Shown here piece after piece: positions 24,701 through 31,984 of a stretch of DNA of 64,000 nucleotides; within the stretch, counting starts at the first letter, position 1; every line of letters begins with the position of its first letter. The stretch comes from Argyresthia goedartella. Its lineage: Eukaryota; Arthropoda; Insecta; Lepidoptera; Argyresthiidae. A model generated the notes under the pieces. It saw only the letters and a program-made list of their open reading frames with translations, made no database searches and was not told the DNA's origin. The DNA lies in the NCBI GenBank assembly GCA_949825045.1, contig OX463814.1, forward strand, positions 35,234,383-35,298,382. The letters run 5' to 3'. The translations under genes were made by a program, and so were the position numbers.

Positions 24701-27700
24701 AAGACTGATTGAAGTGTGTTTTTTATTGTAGTAGACTTCACTGCAATGGTTTCCAGCTATGTTTGATTAAAATAGTTTCAGTGGTTCGAAAGTTATCAGA
24801 TAAACAAGGAAACAAGTGAACCAAATTTCAGACTAATGTTAATTTATTGTTTCGGGTGTGTTATATTTTTTATTGAGTAACTTAAAACGCGCAATATAGG
24901 TAGGCAACTCACGTAATACAAATTTATCTATAATTCACAGGTAAAATGCCAGTTTACAAAATTATGTGCAAAGGCAAGCCTGACGATCATAAGAAAGATG
25001 AGCAGAAGAAGAAAGATGACGAAGAAGTCGCCAAGAAGAGAAGAGAAGAGATGGACGCCGAGATTCAAAAAAAGGTGAGCGGGGGAGGCAGATGTTGTTC
25101 AATTAATGAGTAGAATTGACCACTCCCTTAGAATGAAATAACTATAAATTAAACATAAAAAAACACCCCGACACGATAAATGAAAAATTGGTTCACTTGT
25201 ATCCTTGAGATTCCTTCCTTGCCATGTAACTTTCAATCTACTTAACCGATTTTAAATAAATAAATAAATCATGGCTATTTATAAAATATCAGTGATACAG
25301 TAAAAAACACATTTCAATTCGTCTTCACCATGAATACCCAAGATATGAGTAAAGAGATCCACAACACCATACGAAGAAGCCAAAAAGGCTGGAAGCATAG
25401 TGTCCTGTAAGTGCCGCACTCCTAAACTCCCATGCCGGACGGACAGTGCAGCCTGCATCCACTGAGACGAGGACATGTCCACATTAATGAAACACTCCAG
25501 TAAATCCTTTAAAACCGCACCATAACTCAAAGTTGCCGGCGTATGCAACTGAACCGGAGAAGTCTGAATTGTATAATTTAGTCTAGGAAAACACAGGCAA
25601 CTTTCTAAAATTGCTTAGGCAGCGGAAAGCTGCTTTTGATGCTGTTTGGGTGCCGCGAGGATATCAATCTTTGACTGAGTAACTAATGGGATTCCCTCCG
25701 GGAAAATCGGACCCCCAGAAGTGTGAAGTCTACCCTGCTCACGTGGACCATTCCCGGTACAACCGAATTTATATCGGTTCACAACTCCTGCGTCCACACC
25801 CTGTGTCAAGACTTTGATGAATATATATATGCTTCAGAAAATAGCGAAATTAGTAGTAGTAGTAGTGAGAGTAGGGAAAATGAATATGAGAAAAATGTAC
25901 TGCAGTGTCGTCGTATTTTCCGGTGCCAAAATTTTTTAATCAAGTAAAATAGGTTGTTTTCAAATTAAAATCGAAACTACCCCCTTAATATAACAGTCAT
26001 GGTCAAATATGTCGAAATTTTACAGGCATTAACCTGTCACTTTATGACAAGTTGCCATGTTTATGATATGGCAATTGTCACGACAATCCAACAATTGTCA
26101 CACAATTGTCGACTTGTCAGCTTTATGACAGAGGCCAGTAGCGGATTTAGACATTTGCCGCCTATAGTCTCCAAATTTGGCGCCCCTCCCATTTTTCACA
26201 ATGATATTGTTTGTTTGTGCACTACCGACTACCGTCCAGTGGCGACGTAGCGTGAGTTGGTTGGTACCCGAGACGGTATTCTTTTGAGCCCCCCAAAATA
26301 AAACAACAAATACTCAATACCCCACGTATTTGGTGCGAGATACATGGGGCTACCTGGTAAGTTTCGAAAATTTATGATTTTATAGATTTTGATGTGCTCG
26401 TTCCGAATATCTACTTCGGAACTTCTTCTATGTTTCTTGCTCGCGCCGCCATATTGTAAAAATGACGCCTAATACAGTTTTTTTTGACAATATCTTCTCT
26501 GAGGCTATGTAGGAAGGTAGGTAGGCCTACCTAACTGTTTAAAGGCGCTATTTTTTGACTATATCTTCTCTGAGGCTATGTAGGAAGGTAGGTAGGCCTA
26601 CCTAACTGTTTAAAGGCGCTATTTTTTGACAATATCTTCTCTGAGGCTATGTAGGAAGGTAGGTAGGCCTACCTAACTTACTTAACTAACAATATCTTCT
26701 CTGAGGCTATGTAGGAAGGTAGGTAGGCCTACCTAACTGTTTAAAGGCGCTATTTTTGACAATATCTTCTCTGAGGCTATGTAGGAAGGTAGGTAGGCCT
26801 ACCTAACTGTTTAAAGGCGCATTTTTTTCAATACGGGGCGGCGCGAGCGGCAAAGAAACGAGTTGGCAAAGTATAAATACGGAAAGAGCATATCAAAATC
26901 TATAATATCACGAACTCAAGGAAAACTTTCCAGGCAAATCTACCAAATGCCTGTGTTTACGGGACTTCATTATAATAAAATAATGAATGAATGAATTAAT
27001 GAATACTTTATTGCACAAAACAAACATACAGAGATATACAAAGAAAGATATATGTACAAGAGGCGCGCTTATCTCTATAAAGAGATTTCTACCAGCAAAC
27101 CCAGATAGGAAAGGAAAGTGGATTGTGAGAGTAAAACCTATTTGCACAACAAAATAATTCATACACAATAATAATATAAGTAGGTACATATACCTAATAC
27201 TACTACTACACCTAATTTATATAATATAATATACATACATACATATCATACACATACAAGTTATATACATACATAAAATACATATACAAATTATATATAC
27301 ATACTATGGAAGAGAGAGGTAATGATCTTTCAAGCGAATCAATATAATCTATCTTTCTCATATCTAGTTGTGTAACTTGTAACTTGAAATCAAAGTTTGC
27401 TCTAAAATGTTACACTCCTAGCAAGTTAAGTATGAGAAAGCACTAAGCTATGTCAAGAAGGGTATGAGAAAGCACTAAGCTATGTCAAGAAGGGAGGCTC
27501 AAGCCGTCCTGATATTTCACTTAGATAGGTTAAATCATAATCGTTACCCATAAAGACAAAAATAAATGTTGGCCCCACATTTGCCGCCCTCTATAATCTG
27601 ACGCTCTAGGCTCCAGCCCACTCAGTCTATTGGTGAATCCAGCCCTGGGGCCAGATGACGTTTCAGGTCCTATCGAGTTTTTGACTGAGCGGACAACCAA

Positions 27701-30245
27701 TTTGTATGGAAAAGTAAAATATATTAAGATTGATGTCCCGAACAACCCTTATAAATTTACTACACCTTTCTCCCACAACTGTTATTGCAATAAACATTAG
27801 TCTAGTGCCTGCTCGGTCATCAGAGAGAGCGCTCCGTACTAGTACATTTCAGTCAGTGTACTAGTACACTCTAACAGCTCTATTAGTACTATTAGGACGT
27901 TGGATCTTAAGAATAAAAAATATGCCTACTCGGTCATCAGAGAGCGCTCCGTACTAGGACATTTCAGTCAGTGTACTAGTACACTCTAACAGCTCTATTA
28001 GTACTATTAGGACGTTGGATCTTAAGAATAAAAAATATGCCTACTCGGTCATCAGAGAGCGCTCCGTACTAGGACATTTCAGTCAGTGTACTAGTACACT
28101 CTAACAGCTCTATTAGTACTATTAGGACGTTGGATCTTAAGAATAAAAAATATGCCTACTCGGTCATCAGAGAGCGCTCCGTACTAGGACATTTCAGTCA
28201 GTGTACCAGTAAGATCTAAAAGCTTTATTAGTACTATTATGTATGACGTAGGATCGAATAAAAAATGGAGCTATTAGGTTAACCTATCTTTTTGTGCAGA
28301 GCAGAAACTTGAGGAATATTATACTCTGATAATATTAACATATTTATACAATTCTATGTGTCTGTTTGCATAGCAGAAATAAAAAGTTAAATAATATTTG
28401 ATTTCCCTTCATACTTAAACAGGCTTAGGACTGTCATTCTAGTCAAGATGTCAATGCCGTGTCTGTGTGTGCGAGAGCGAGTCGGCATGGCTCAATGCCT
28501 CCCGCCCGCCACCGCCGCTCTCTCGGAGCGATGTCCTAATAGTCCTAATAGACCGAATGTCCGATTAGCGTAAAGAAACGTTTCTTTTCGTTCATTGCAC
28601 AGTAACGTTTCCTATTCGTTCTTCGTACATGACCGACACAAGACTAATAAACATCGAAACGTTCCTCCGCAGGTGGCAGAATTCAAAGAGAAGATCGCCA
28701 AAGCGCAGCAAGAACGTGAGCAAATGACCAATCAGTCGCTGCTGGGTCCGCCGCCATTAGCGCTGCCGACTGAACTGGGCAGCGCCTTGCCGCCTGCCGT
28801 CATACAGCCGCCGCCGCAGCAGCCACCGCAGCCGTAAGCCTTCTTTTCATAATGTCTCTTCGTCTGTCTAGATTATTAATCTGTGGTCTAGATGACGACA
28901 ACACTTTTTGCACTAGTGCCTGAAATGCGATTTTATACTGACTTTTCGAGCATGAGAAGTGAAAAGTATACAGGGTTGTTGTGGGGAAGAGTGTAGGTAT
29001 TTTGCAGATGAACAGGGTCGGTCCATACGATCATTTTATAGTATGGGAACCATGTTCCGTTATCCTTAAGTTATGTGTTAAAAACTGATTTTATCAAAGC
29101 TTTACACTTTTTGGGTTACCAAGCTAAAAAGTAAACTATAAACAATATATATTGAAGTATAACTTTCTAGCCCGGCATAAGTATCCTCTGGTTGCCATCA
29201 TAGTATTTTGAGTACAGCCTCCTTATATTATGAATATCGTTTCTCATCCTCTGGTTCTTCAAGTTGCGGATCAAAGACTACTTGCTTGGTACTTTAATCC
29301 TACGTGAGGTTTTATGATGACCAAATGAGTTTTAAATTTTTCATTTTTCCATTTTTCACTATCCATGGTCGTCGTTAGAAGGTGCTAGGACCGTTAAATT
29401 TATATCTATATGCCATTCATTTAGATAGTGTCTGTACACCCGCACGAAATTGTGGTTATTTTGTTTACATGTTTTACAAAACGCCCATATTTTTGTTGTT
29501 GGTTCACGTTTCATCTTAAGGTAATCCACAACATTCTTTCTTTCACTACGGTGCTAAACTCGAAATTAACTTGCAGGGGTACGCCGCTCGCGGTGCCCTT
29601 TGTAATCTTTTGACAAGAGGTCGCACGTGCCAAGGCGGCGCGATCAAAGGCGGTGGTAACAAGATGAATAAAATGAATGTTTGTTGCTGCAGGCCTGTAG
29701 CCGCCTCGCCCGCCGTGCCGGCCCTGCCGAAAGACTTCCAGGACGCGCTCGACATCATCTTCCCCTCCGGCGAGGCTCGCCCCGCGCCGCAGGACCTCCC
29801 CCCCGCAGACATGTCCATGCTGAACATGGCCTTCCCCCCGATGCCGTTCCCGCTGCCGCCGCTCCTGCCGAACATGCCGAACATGCCGCCCAACATGGCC
29901 ATGAACTTCATGCCCAACTTCGACATGAGCAACATGAACAATATGAACATGTTCCCGCCCCGACCCCAGCTCTACGACACGCACGTCCCGATCGTGCCTC
30001 AAAACCAAAAGCGGCAGGTCAACAACAAGAATCGACAATACAACAAGTGTAAGAACAGCATCGGAAGCAACAGCAACAGCAACAGTGGTGGCAACATGCA
30101 ACAGGGCAGAAAGGAATCCACGAAGAACCAGATAGAAGCTCAAGTGCAGAAGGAGAAGAATGGCTCGGTGGACAAGAAGAAGGAGGAGCTAGATGATCTG
30201 GCGATGTTGGGTATCGACGCGTCGGACGTGGGGGCTAGTATTTAA
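536..30245 (+). CDS. ZNF318-like matrin-type zinc-finger protein (3' part of gene, 12 exons)
   Basis: Joined exons: 536-729, 901-1034, 2383-2514, 3257-3360, 13865-13983, 18368-18615, 19913-20061, 23149-23359, 23722-24194, 24941-25074, 28673-28833, 29693-30245. Every junction is GT-AG and every phase agrees, giving about 869 codons and a TAA stop. In order the protein shows a charged coiled-coil stretch, two C-x2-C-x12-H-x5-H fingers of the matrin/U1 type, a basic Ser/Arg/Lys-rich middle, a KMPFIG/KMPVYK motif, and a Pro/Met-rich then Gln/Asn-rich tail ending [16 protein letters not shown]. The paired matrin fingers, the [20 protein letters not shown] coiled coil and the MPFIG motif recall vertebrate ZNF318, a nuclear protein linked to RNA processing and transcription. 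Homology is inferred by eye from memory, and function in insects is not shown here. The start codon and 5' exons lie outside the window, and introns are swollen by transposons. Confidence 0.85.
901..1034 (+). CDS. Zinc-finger gene exon b: coiled-coil continuation
   Basis: Acceptor TTTTCCGTTCAG and donor TCTGG|GTATGT; enters phase 0 and leaves phase 2. It encodes [19 protein letters not shown] and then an acidic and serine-rich segment. The heptad-like hydrophobic spacing continues directly from the previous exon. Confidence 0.84.
1035..2382. other. Intron, with one open splice-bounded segment
   Basis: AT-rich intron. The only notable item is 1317-1465, an open 149-nt segment with an acceptor and a donor, treated under findings as a possible frame-breaking cassette exon. 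Nothing else is recognised. Confidence 0.5.
2383..2514 (+). CDS. Zinc-finger gene exon c: first matrin-type finger
   Basis: Acceptor TTTACACGCAG and donor AA|GTGAGT; enters and leaves in phase 2. It encodes [15 protein letters not shown] and then the histidines of a C-x2-C-x12-H-x5-H finger (HLHSAAHH). The aromatic residue before the first cysteine and the wide His spacing are typical of matrin/U1C-like fingers, which tend to bind RNA or mediate nuclear protein contacts. Confidence 0.88.
2515..3256. repeat. Intron with a dispersed repeat fragment at about 3085-3230
   Basis: Intron 3. The segment around 3085-3230 (CGCACACAAATGTG ... GGCGGCACGTGCCGAAGCGG) recurs in diverged form at about 29425-29665 in the same gene, so it is a dispersed repeat of unknown class. 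The remainder shows nothing recognisable. Confidence 0.45.
3257..3360 (+). CDS. Zinc-finger gene exon d: inter-finger linker
   Basis: Acceptor TTCTCACTTAG and donor AGAG|GTCTGT; enters phase 2 and leaves phase 1. It encodes [18 protein letters not shown] followed by KRTPIRG. ZNF318-type proteins have a tryptophan-containing linker of similar size between the two fingers. The downstream intron of about 10.5 kb is filled with transposons. Confidence 0.82.
3709..6740 (-). mobile_element. CR1-like non-LTR retrotransposon, family B, copy 1 (defective)
   Basis: Minus-strand LINE lacking poly(A). Its 3' end (low coordinate) is an AATCAAATCAAA tail. ORF2 pieces are at 6415-6188 and 6178-5825 (endonuclease with the VYRPP motif), 5945-4692 (endonuclease end, then RT fingers up to [20 protein letters not shown]) and 4625-3939 (RT thumb and C-terminus, [20 protein letters not shown]). 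The RT palm with its FADD box is missing: the frame runs off DAIG straight into codons that normally lie just before the VNWFTVNN segment. There are also frameshifts in the endonuclease. It is a dead copy. The same family recurs nested at 54971-55980. Confidence 0.8.
6951..7364 (+). repeat. Antiparallel copy of the dispersed repeat, nested
   Basis: Runs from AGGGTTCCGTACCC to GCACTTGACCGGTTTTTTAG on the plus strand and includes a (CCGT)n tract at about 7005-7030. Flanking pieces 6741-6950 and 7365-7520 are the two halves of an opposite-strand copy, which align across this unit at ACTAAAAA/AAAAACAG. The unit therefore inserted into another copy of its own family. Confidence 0.65.
7965..8291. 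mobile_element. piggyBac-type MITE, copy 1 (327 bp)
   Basis: Begins and ends with TTAA. The ends form inverted repeats of roughly 40 bp (TTAACACGCTCAGCGCCAGT against the reverse complement of the right end, with few mismatches). It has no coding capacity. A TTAA target with CAC-beginning termini suggests mobilisation by a piggyBac transposase. It sits in the leader of the RTE-like LINE, and a related copy is at 11833-12136. Confidence 0.72.
8612..8871. mobile_element. 260-bp MITE with GGGCCC termini and 3-bp target duplication
   Basis: Terminal inverted repeats begin GGGCCCAATTCCGGT, and an inner inverted repeat covers GACGATTACGGTCAACTTTA. CAG flanks both sides (8609-8611 and 8872-8874). 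Removing element plus one CAG restores the LINE reading [17 protein letters not shown] 3-bp duplication and GGGCC ends resemble PIF/Harbinger-type MITEs, which is an inference. Confidence 0.75.
9136..9228. mobile_element. Small inverted-repeat insertion in the RTE-like LINE
   Basis: ACAAACAACTGTCATGTTCTAG on the left matches the reverse complement of CTGGAAAATGACAGTTGTTTGT on the right. It interrupts the endonuclease coding sequence between [10 protein letters not shown] and [12 protein letters not shown]. It is probably a short MITE; the exact borders and target duplication are unclear. Confidence 0.5.
11683..12285. repeat. 150-bp inverted duplication around a piggyBac-type MITE
   Basis: Arms 11683-11832 and 12137-12285 are near-perfect inverted copies of the 3' region of the RTE-like LINE (for example CCGCACGCACCACAGCATCA against its complement). 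They flank the MITE at 11833-12136, so the whole 600 bp can fold into one hairpin. Confidence 0.75.
11833..12136. mobile_element. piggyBac-type MITE, copy 2 (304 bp)
   Basis: TTAA at both ends, with termini TTAACACTCTCAGCGCCAGT and its complement. It belongs to the same family as 7965-8291, with a diverged interior. No coding capacity. Confidence 0.7.
12616..12972 (+). pseudogene. RTE-like RT C-terminal fragment
   Basis: Open segment encoding [38 protein letters not shown] and [17 protein letters not shown]. These are the C-terminal blocks of RTE/craTA-type LINE polyproteins common in Lepidoptera. The RT core is absent. It is a separate element from the LINE to its left. Confidence 0.6.
12973..13864. 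other. Intron remainder, no gene recognised
   Basis: Intronic sequence with repeat-like remnants but no coding support. It ends in the acceptor GTTATATTCCAG before exon e. Confidence 0.5.
13865..13983 (+). CDS. Zinc-finger gene exon e: second matrin-type finger
   Basis: Enters phase 1 and leaves phase 0 at TCA|GTGAGT. It encodes [18 protein letters not shown] and the rest of a second C-x2-C-x12-H-x5-H finger ending SHSKNYS. The VPxTxxYCxLC block before the second finger is the clearest ZNF318-like signature in the gene. Confidence 0.88.
13984..14780. other. Intron, nothing recognised
   Basis: AT-rich intronic sequence between exon e and the family A LINE. An open stretch continues from exon e to 14346 but has no recognisable motif and lies past a good donor, so it is taken as intron. 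Confidence 0.5.
14781..17652 (-). mobile_element. CR1-like non-LTR retrotransposon, family A, copy 1 (5' truncated)
   Basis: The minus-strand 875-codon ORF (17683-15056) covers most of the endonuclease and the whole RT. Visible motifs are VYRPP (residues 41-45), CGDFNVDLL (78-86), SDHS (142-145), [12 protein letters not shown] (519-530), [10 protein letters not shown] (575-584) and FADD (607-610). The first 10 or so residues come from flanking DNA. Compared with the copy at 52128, about 118 endonuclease residues are missing, including the catalytic Asn and Glu. It is therefore dead on arrival despite a stop-free RT. The 3' end carries (TTTGAG)n in element orientation, not poly(A). Confidence 0.85.
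17653..18367. other. Intron, nothing recognised
   Basis: Flank of the family A LINE up to the acceptor TCTCGTTTCGCAG. No gene or clear repeat is seen. Confidence 0.45.
18368..18615 (+). CDS. Zinc-finger gene exon f: post-finger region with Ala-rich tract
   Basis: Acceptor TTTCGCAG and donor AACAG|GTGCGT; enters phase 0 and leaves phase 2. It encodes [20 protein letters not shown], similar in position to the ENPLYE-like segment after the second finger in ZNF318. A GGGAGTGCGGCA minisatellite (Gly-Ser-Ala-Ala) and an eight-alanine run follow, and the exon ends [15 protein letters not shown]. It is very GC-rich compared with the flanking introns. Confidence 0.83.
18616..19165. other. Intron, nothing recognised
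   Basis: AT-rich intronic sequence without recognisable features. Confidence 0.45.
19170..19560. repeat. Degenerate tandem repeat, four units of about 90-100 bp
   Basis: The core CCATTTTGCATTTYAATGTGGC recurs at about 19198, 19287, 19383 and 19487, each followed by a TTTGCAATATGNGT-like block. Units 1 and 3 resemble each other more than 2 and 4, suggesting duplication of a dimer of about 190 bp. Confidence 0.65.
19632..19705. repeat. Near-perfect hairpin of about 32-bp arms
   Basis: CATCTCTACTAGTG and flanks face CACTAGTAGAGATCGGTGG across a few bases (TGACGGT), with AT-rich outer arms (ATATATGGCCACC against GGTGGCATATTATATA). It could be a short MITE or a fold-back. Confidence 0.65.
19913..20061 (+). 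CDS. Zinc-finger gene exon g: Pro, Lys and Ser tracts
   Basis: Acceptor GGTTACCCACAG and donor AAGA|GTAAGT; enters phase 2 and leaves phase 1. It encodes [15 protein letters not shown], a basic stretch and a long serine run ending [11 protein letters not shown]. It looks like a disordered, nuclear-localising segment. Confidence 0.82.
20062..20701. other. Intron, nothing recognised
   Basis: Intronic sequence with no coding or repeat signal that I can name. Confidence 0.45.
20702..20953. repeat. 84-bp minisatellite, three units
   Basis: CTTCAGYCGGCGTCAGCTG recurs at 20702, 20786 and 20870. The first two units are nearly identical, and the third has a small rearrangement in the CCGTCTCC tract. 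The 84-bp period keeps reading frames open across units, but nothing supports translation. Confidence 0.85.
20954..21538. repeat. Intron with a short repeat array at 21170-21235
   Basis: TTATTAGGGTTYCGTACC-like 18-19-bp units occur three times near 21175-21225, resembling the head of the dispersed AGGGTTCCG repeat. The rest is unremarkable. Confidence 0.45.
21539..22847 (+). mobile_element. maT-type (DD37D) mariner transposon, apparently intact
   Basis: The 1309-bp element lies between TA dinucleotides (21537-21538 and 22848-22849). The terminal inverted repeats share AGTCAGGTCATAAGTTCTG and continue TCAC on both sides with no mismatch after the third base. It has a single uninterrupted transposase gene. 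Intact ends and ORF imply a young insertion in this intron. Confidence 0.88.
21682..22722 (+). CDS. Mariner transposase, maT (DD37D) clade
   Basis: 346 codons from [20 protein letters not shown] to a TAA stop. Another in-frame ATG lies 33 bp upstream at 21649, but MEW is the likely start by comparison with mariner N-termini. The N-terminal helix-turn-helix spans about residues 5-110, with the GRPR-like motif SGRPRSV at 58-64. Catalytic aspartates are D151 (FSDEKIF), D247 (FQQDSAPAH) and D285 (SPLDYKIW). Exactly 37 residues lie between the second and third, so DD37D, typical of maT elements first known from silkworm relatives. It cuts and pastes at TA sites. No stops, frameshifts or missing catalytic residues are seen. 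Confidence 0.9.
   Translation: MEWTLKEDRVAVIALHHCGYAPIQIFDLLKNLNITKRFVYRTIKRYNEDSSVDDRSRSGRPRSVRTPAVIKAVKARIQRNPIRKQKLLALQMGLSRTTVKRVLNEDLGLRAYRRKTGHRLDARLMDLRLKRCRALLKRYAGKKHREILFSDEKIFTVEESYNKQNDKVYAHSSEEASNRIPRVQRGHFPSSLMVWLGVSYWGLTEVHFCEKGVKTNAVVYQNTVLKNLVEPVAHTMFNNRHWIFQQDSAPAHRAKSTQDWLAAREIDFIRHEDWPSSSPDLSPLDYKIWQHLEEKACSKPHPDLESLKASLIKAAADIDMDLVRAAIDDWPRRIKACIQNRGGHFE
22848..23148. other. Intron, nothing recognised
   Basis: Short stretch between the mariner and the acceptor TTGAATTCCTACAG. Confidence 0.45.
23149..23359 (+). CDS. Zinc-finger gene exon h: charged helix
   Basis: Enters phase 1 and leaves phase 2 at AG|GTAAGT. It encodes [20 protein letters not shown], then [20 protein letters not shown] and a basic/acidic repeat [19 protein letters not shown] coiled-coil or single helix is likely. 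Confidence 0.84.
23722..24194 (+). CDS. Zinc-finger gene exon i: RS-like exon amplified as 180-bp tandem repeat
   Basis: Acceptor GTGCTTCTAG, entry phase 2; final donor GTCG|GTAAGT, exit phase 1. Period 180 bp, about 2.6 units (23722, 23902, 24082 registers). Each unit encodes [30 protein letters not shown]; units 1 and 2 end KKMPFIG. Units 1 and 2 end in their own donors (ATAG|GTGAGT at 23871 and 24051), both also phase 1, so stopping at any of the three donors joins exon j in frame. Only 19 bp (GTGAGTCGAATACTTCTAG) separate one unit donor from the next unit acceptor, too short to splice, and they read through as GESNTS. The third unit lacks MPFIG. Confidence 0.8.
24195..24940. other. Intron, possible repeat remnant
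   Basis: Contains a GTCTGTCCGTCCGTG ... GTATGTGTGTGTG segment near 24545-24580, like other dispersed lepidopteran repeats. No gene is seen. Confidence 0.4.
24941..25074 (+). CDS. Zinc-finger gene exon j: KMPVYK motif and charged helix
   Basis: Acceptor TAATTCACAG and donor AAG|GTGAGC; enters phase 1 and leaves phase 0. It encodes [18 protein letters not shown] and an alternating Lys/Glu helix ending AEIQKK. Joined to unit 1 or 2 of the preceding exon it makes MPFIGKMPVYK, the form expected from ZNF318-like proteins. Joined to the last donor it makes SPVGKMPVYK. Confidence 0.86.
25275..25809 (-). pseudogene. Retroelement C-terminal fragment (minus strand)
   Basis: The minus-strand ORF 25548-25279 reads [38 protein letters not shown] and [10 protein letters not shown]. 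The QAxLxVRxGxLGVR and PAFLAS blocks occur at the C-termini of reverse-transcriptase-bearing elements in insects. A second open stretch 25809-25615 lies upstream. No RT core is seen, and the family is unassigned. Confidence 0.45.
25810..26480. other. Intron, nothing clearly recognised
   Basis: Low-complexity AGTAGTAGTAG near 25852-25866 and an imperfect ACAATTGTCA-rich segment near 26068-26115. No gene is seen. Confidence 0.4.
26480..26830. repeat. 71-bp minisatellite, five units with an internal palindrome
   Basis: TATCTTCTCTGAGGCTATGT recurs at 26491, 26562, 26633, 26693 and 26763. Spacing is 71, 71, 60 and 70 bp; the 60-bp unit has lost part of AACTGTTTAAAGGCGC. Each unit carries the perfect palindrome AGGTAGGCCTACCT. 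Confidence 0.88.
26985..27310 (-). repeat. LINE 3' end (minus strand) with TA-rich tail
   Basis: GAATACTTTATTGCACAAAA, then CTTATCTCTATAAAGAGATT and TTCTACCAGCAAACC, closely match 34415-34520, where the same block lies downstream of a LINE RT C-terminus on the minus strand. ACATACATACATA microsatellite follows. Confidence 0.6.
27430..27493. repeat. 32-bp tandem duplication
   Basis: GTATGAGAAAGCACTAAGCT and the following CAAGAAGG segment occur twice back to back. Confidence 0.8.
27807..28260. repeat. 115-bp minisatellite, four units
   Basis: GCCTRCTCGGTCATCAGAGA recurs at 27807, 27924, 28039 and 28154 (period 117, 115, 115). Each unit includes TGTACTAGTACA-like palindromic sequence and GGATCTTAAGAATAAAAAAT; the last unit is diverged. 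Confidence 0.88.
28673..28833 (+). CDS. Zinc-finger gene exon k: helix then Pro/Gln tract
   Basis: Acceptor GTTCCTCCGCAG and donor CAGCC|GTAAGC; enters phase 0 and leaves phase 2. It encodes [20 protein letters not shown], continuing the helix of exon j, then [15 protein letters not shown] and a PPPQQPPQP tract. Confidence 0.85.
28834..29692. other. Last intron of the zinc-finger gene, with a dispersed repeat piece
   Basis: The segment near 29425-29665 (CACCCGCACGAAATTGTG ... GGTCGCACGTGCCAAGGCGG) is a diverged relative of 3085-3230. No exon is seen. Confidence 0.45.
29693..30245 (+). CDS. Zinc-finger gene last exon: Pro/Met-rich and Asn/Gln-rich tail
   Basis: Acceptor TGTTGCTGCAG, entry phase 2, stop TAA at 30243-30245. 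It encodes [20 protein letters not shown], a Pro/Met/Asn-rich region ([16 protein letters not shown]), a low-complexity Ser/Asn segment, and the conserved-looking end [18 protein letters not shown]. The region is GC-rich up to about 29990. Confidence 0.87.
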
Positions 30246-30412
30246 GCTGCTCAGAGCAGAGCAGATCTAAGTTTAGTTAAGTTAAGTTTTTGGATTAAGG
30301 CTTCTAATGTCTGTTGCCACAATATTTTCGCCAATGTCACCTGTTGAGACCTGCACAAAAGGAAATGGCTTGTGTTTAAACGTTTACCAAAAAACGCACC
30401 TATTTTACTACC

Positions 30413-30418
30413 AATAAA
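30413..30418 (+). promoter_or_regulatory. Candidate polyadenylation signal of the zinc-finger gene
   Basis: AATAAA 168 bp after the stop. A second AATAAA is at 31004-31009. Which one is used cannot be told from sequence. Confidence 0.4.
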
Positions 30419-31984
30419 TTCGAAATGACTGCCAAAATGGATAAATGTCCACCAAATTGTGTTTGCATAAATGATCACCAAACTTCTTTTTATGTTTTGT
30501 GTACTTAAGTTTGTGTTTTAAGTATTTTTTGTTCTTACATGTTCGACCTAACACGAAGGATAAAGGGGGCTTCGCTTCGCTCACCCCCTTTACCCTTCAC
30601 CTAAGCTACCGCAGTATTTTGCCCTGATATTTTTTGCAACTTTTGGTGTTCATTTATCCATTTTGGGTAGGAAAAATATATTTTGGTGATCATTATATTT
30701 GTTGACAAATGAAAGCCATGTCGAATCAACGCCATCTGTCACAGCTGATGGAACTATTTGTTAAATTAGCTGTCAGAAATTCCCTTACTCGATGCGTAAC
30801 TCTTCGTGATCGAGGCTCAGTTTTACCACAGTCATACGTGTAGACAGCTTAGCACGAAACTGTAATGGAATTTTTAAAGAGAATTTCCCAAATGTGCTAC
30901 GTGTGTACAGATGTAGTGAATAATCCCTTCCTTTCGTATTTGCTCGGAAATGTTCGTTTTTGTCTTACTACTTTGTCTTACAATTTGACATCTGACATTG
31001 ATAAATAAAGTATGCGATTTATTTGATACCTTCACGTAATTTAATAATACAGTAATTCATAGACACATCGGCACCATTCGGGTGTTATCGTTGTTCCGAG
31101 TTTTGCCGATAGGAAAGGATTATTCACTACATCTGTATCAGGGTTGATTAGGGACATTATCCTTAACAATTTCTCTCCATATCATGTGTTAACTGCATAA
31201 ATTTATAGTGGGTTATCAAAAAATCGAAAGGATTGAGTTTAATTTGACACAATGTAAACGTACCTAGATCGTTTAGGTTTATAGAAATGGTGTGTCGTAC
31301 GGAACGGCATTTGTCAATCCGGTTTTGCAGTTTTGAAATTTAAAGCTAGACTAATCTGATATCGTATTTTTAATTTCAAAAGTGACTCAGAATTGAGGCC
31401 AATCAATTTAATTAGGTGTTATCAACGTGTGTATTGTCACATGGAATATTATTATAAATATATGATGGAAGATACATAATTATATGAACTGTTTTTTCGT
31501 TATCGTCCTCTTTCCATCATCCGTTATTTTGATAGTGTTTAATAGCACAAGATTTCATAGACAAGTTGTAACAGAAATGGTGTGTGTGTTTAGGTCGGCT
31601 TGTAAGTAATGTGCAATAAATCGAGAAATGGAATGGAAACGCCCTCTTTTACAGTTCAAAAAATCATAGAAGTGATATGACAGATAACCTAAAACTACAT
31701 AAAATCCACTTTTTAAACACGACGCATTTATCTACTGAATGTCAAAATCAAAATTTCAAAAAATGTTTGAAGAGTATTCATTTGATTAATCTATGTTTTA
31801 AGCAATATCCCCGCACTAACAGGCTAATAAACCCGTCAAGCACCACGTCATCTTATTCTATCATTATGAAACTTGGTATTTATATGTAGTTCAGATGACA
31901 GATGACAATACAATGCAATGGTACCATCGATCTGGTCTGAAGATGGTGCTCGAAAGTGAAAGGAGAACCCTGATATAACAACAA
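30419..31984. other. Intergenic or 3' UTR, nothing recognised
   Basis: AT-rich with a GGGGGCTTCGCTTCGCTCAC segment near 30566 resembling a common dispersed motif. No ORF is supportable. Confidence 0.4.

Noticed and set aside
26480..28260. CRISPR-like array of regularly spaced repeats.
   Set aside because: Eukaryotic context; whole units repeat, with no unique spacers between short repeats.
29511..30143. Long minus-strand ORF opposite the last zinc-finger exon.
   Set aside because: Shadow of a GC-rich coding exon with biased composition; the plus-strand reading has consistent splicing and family-like ends.
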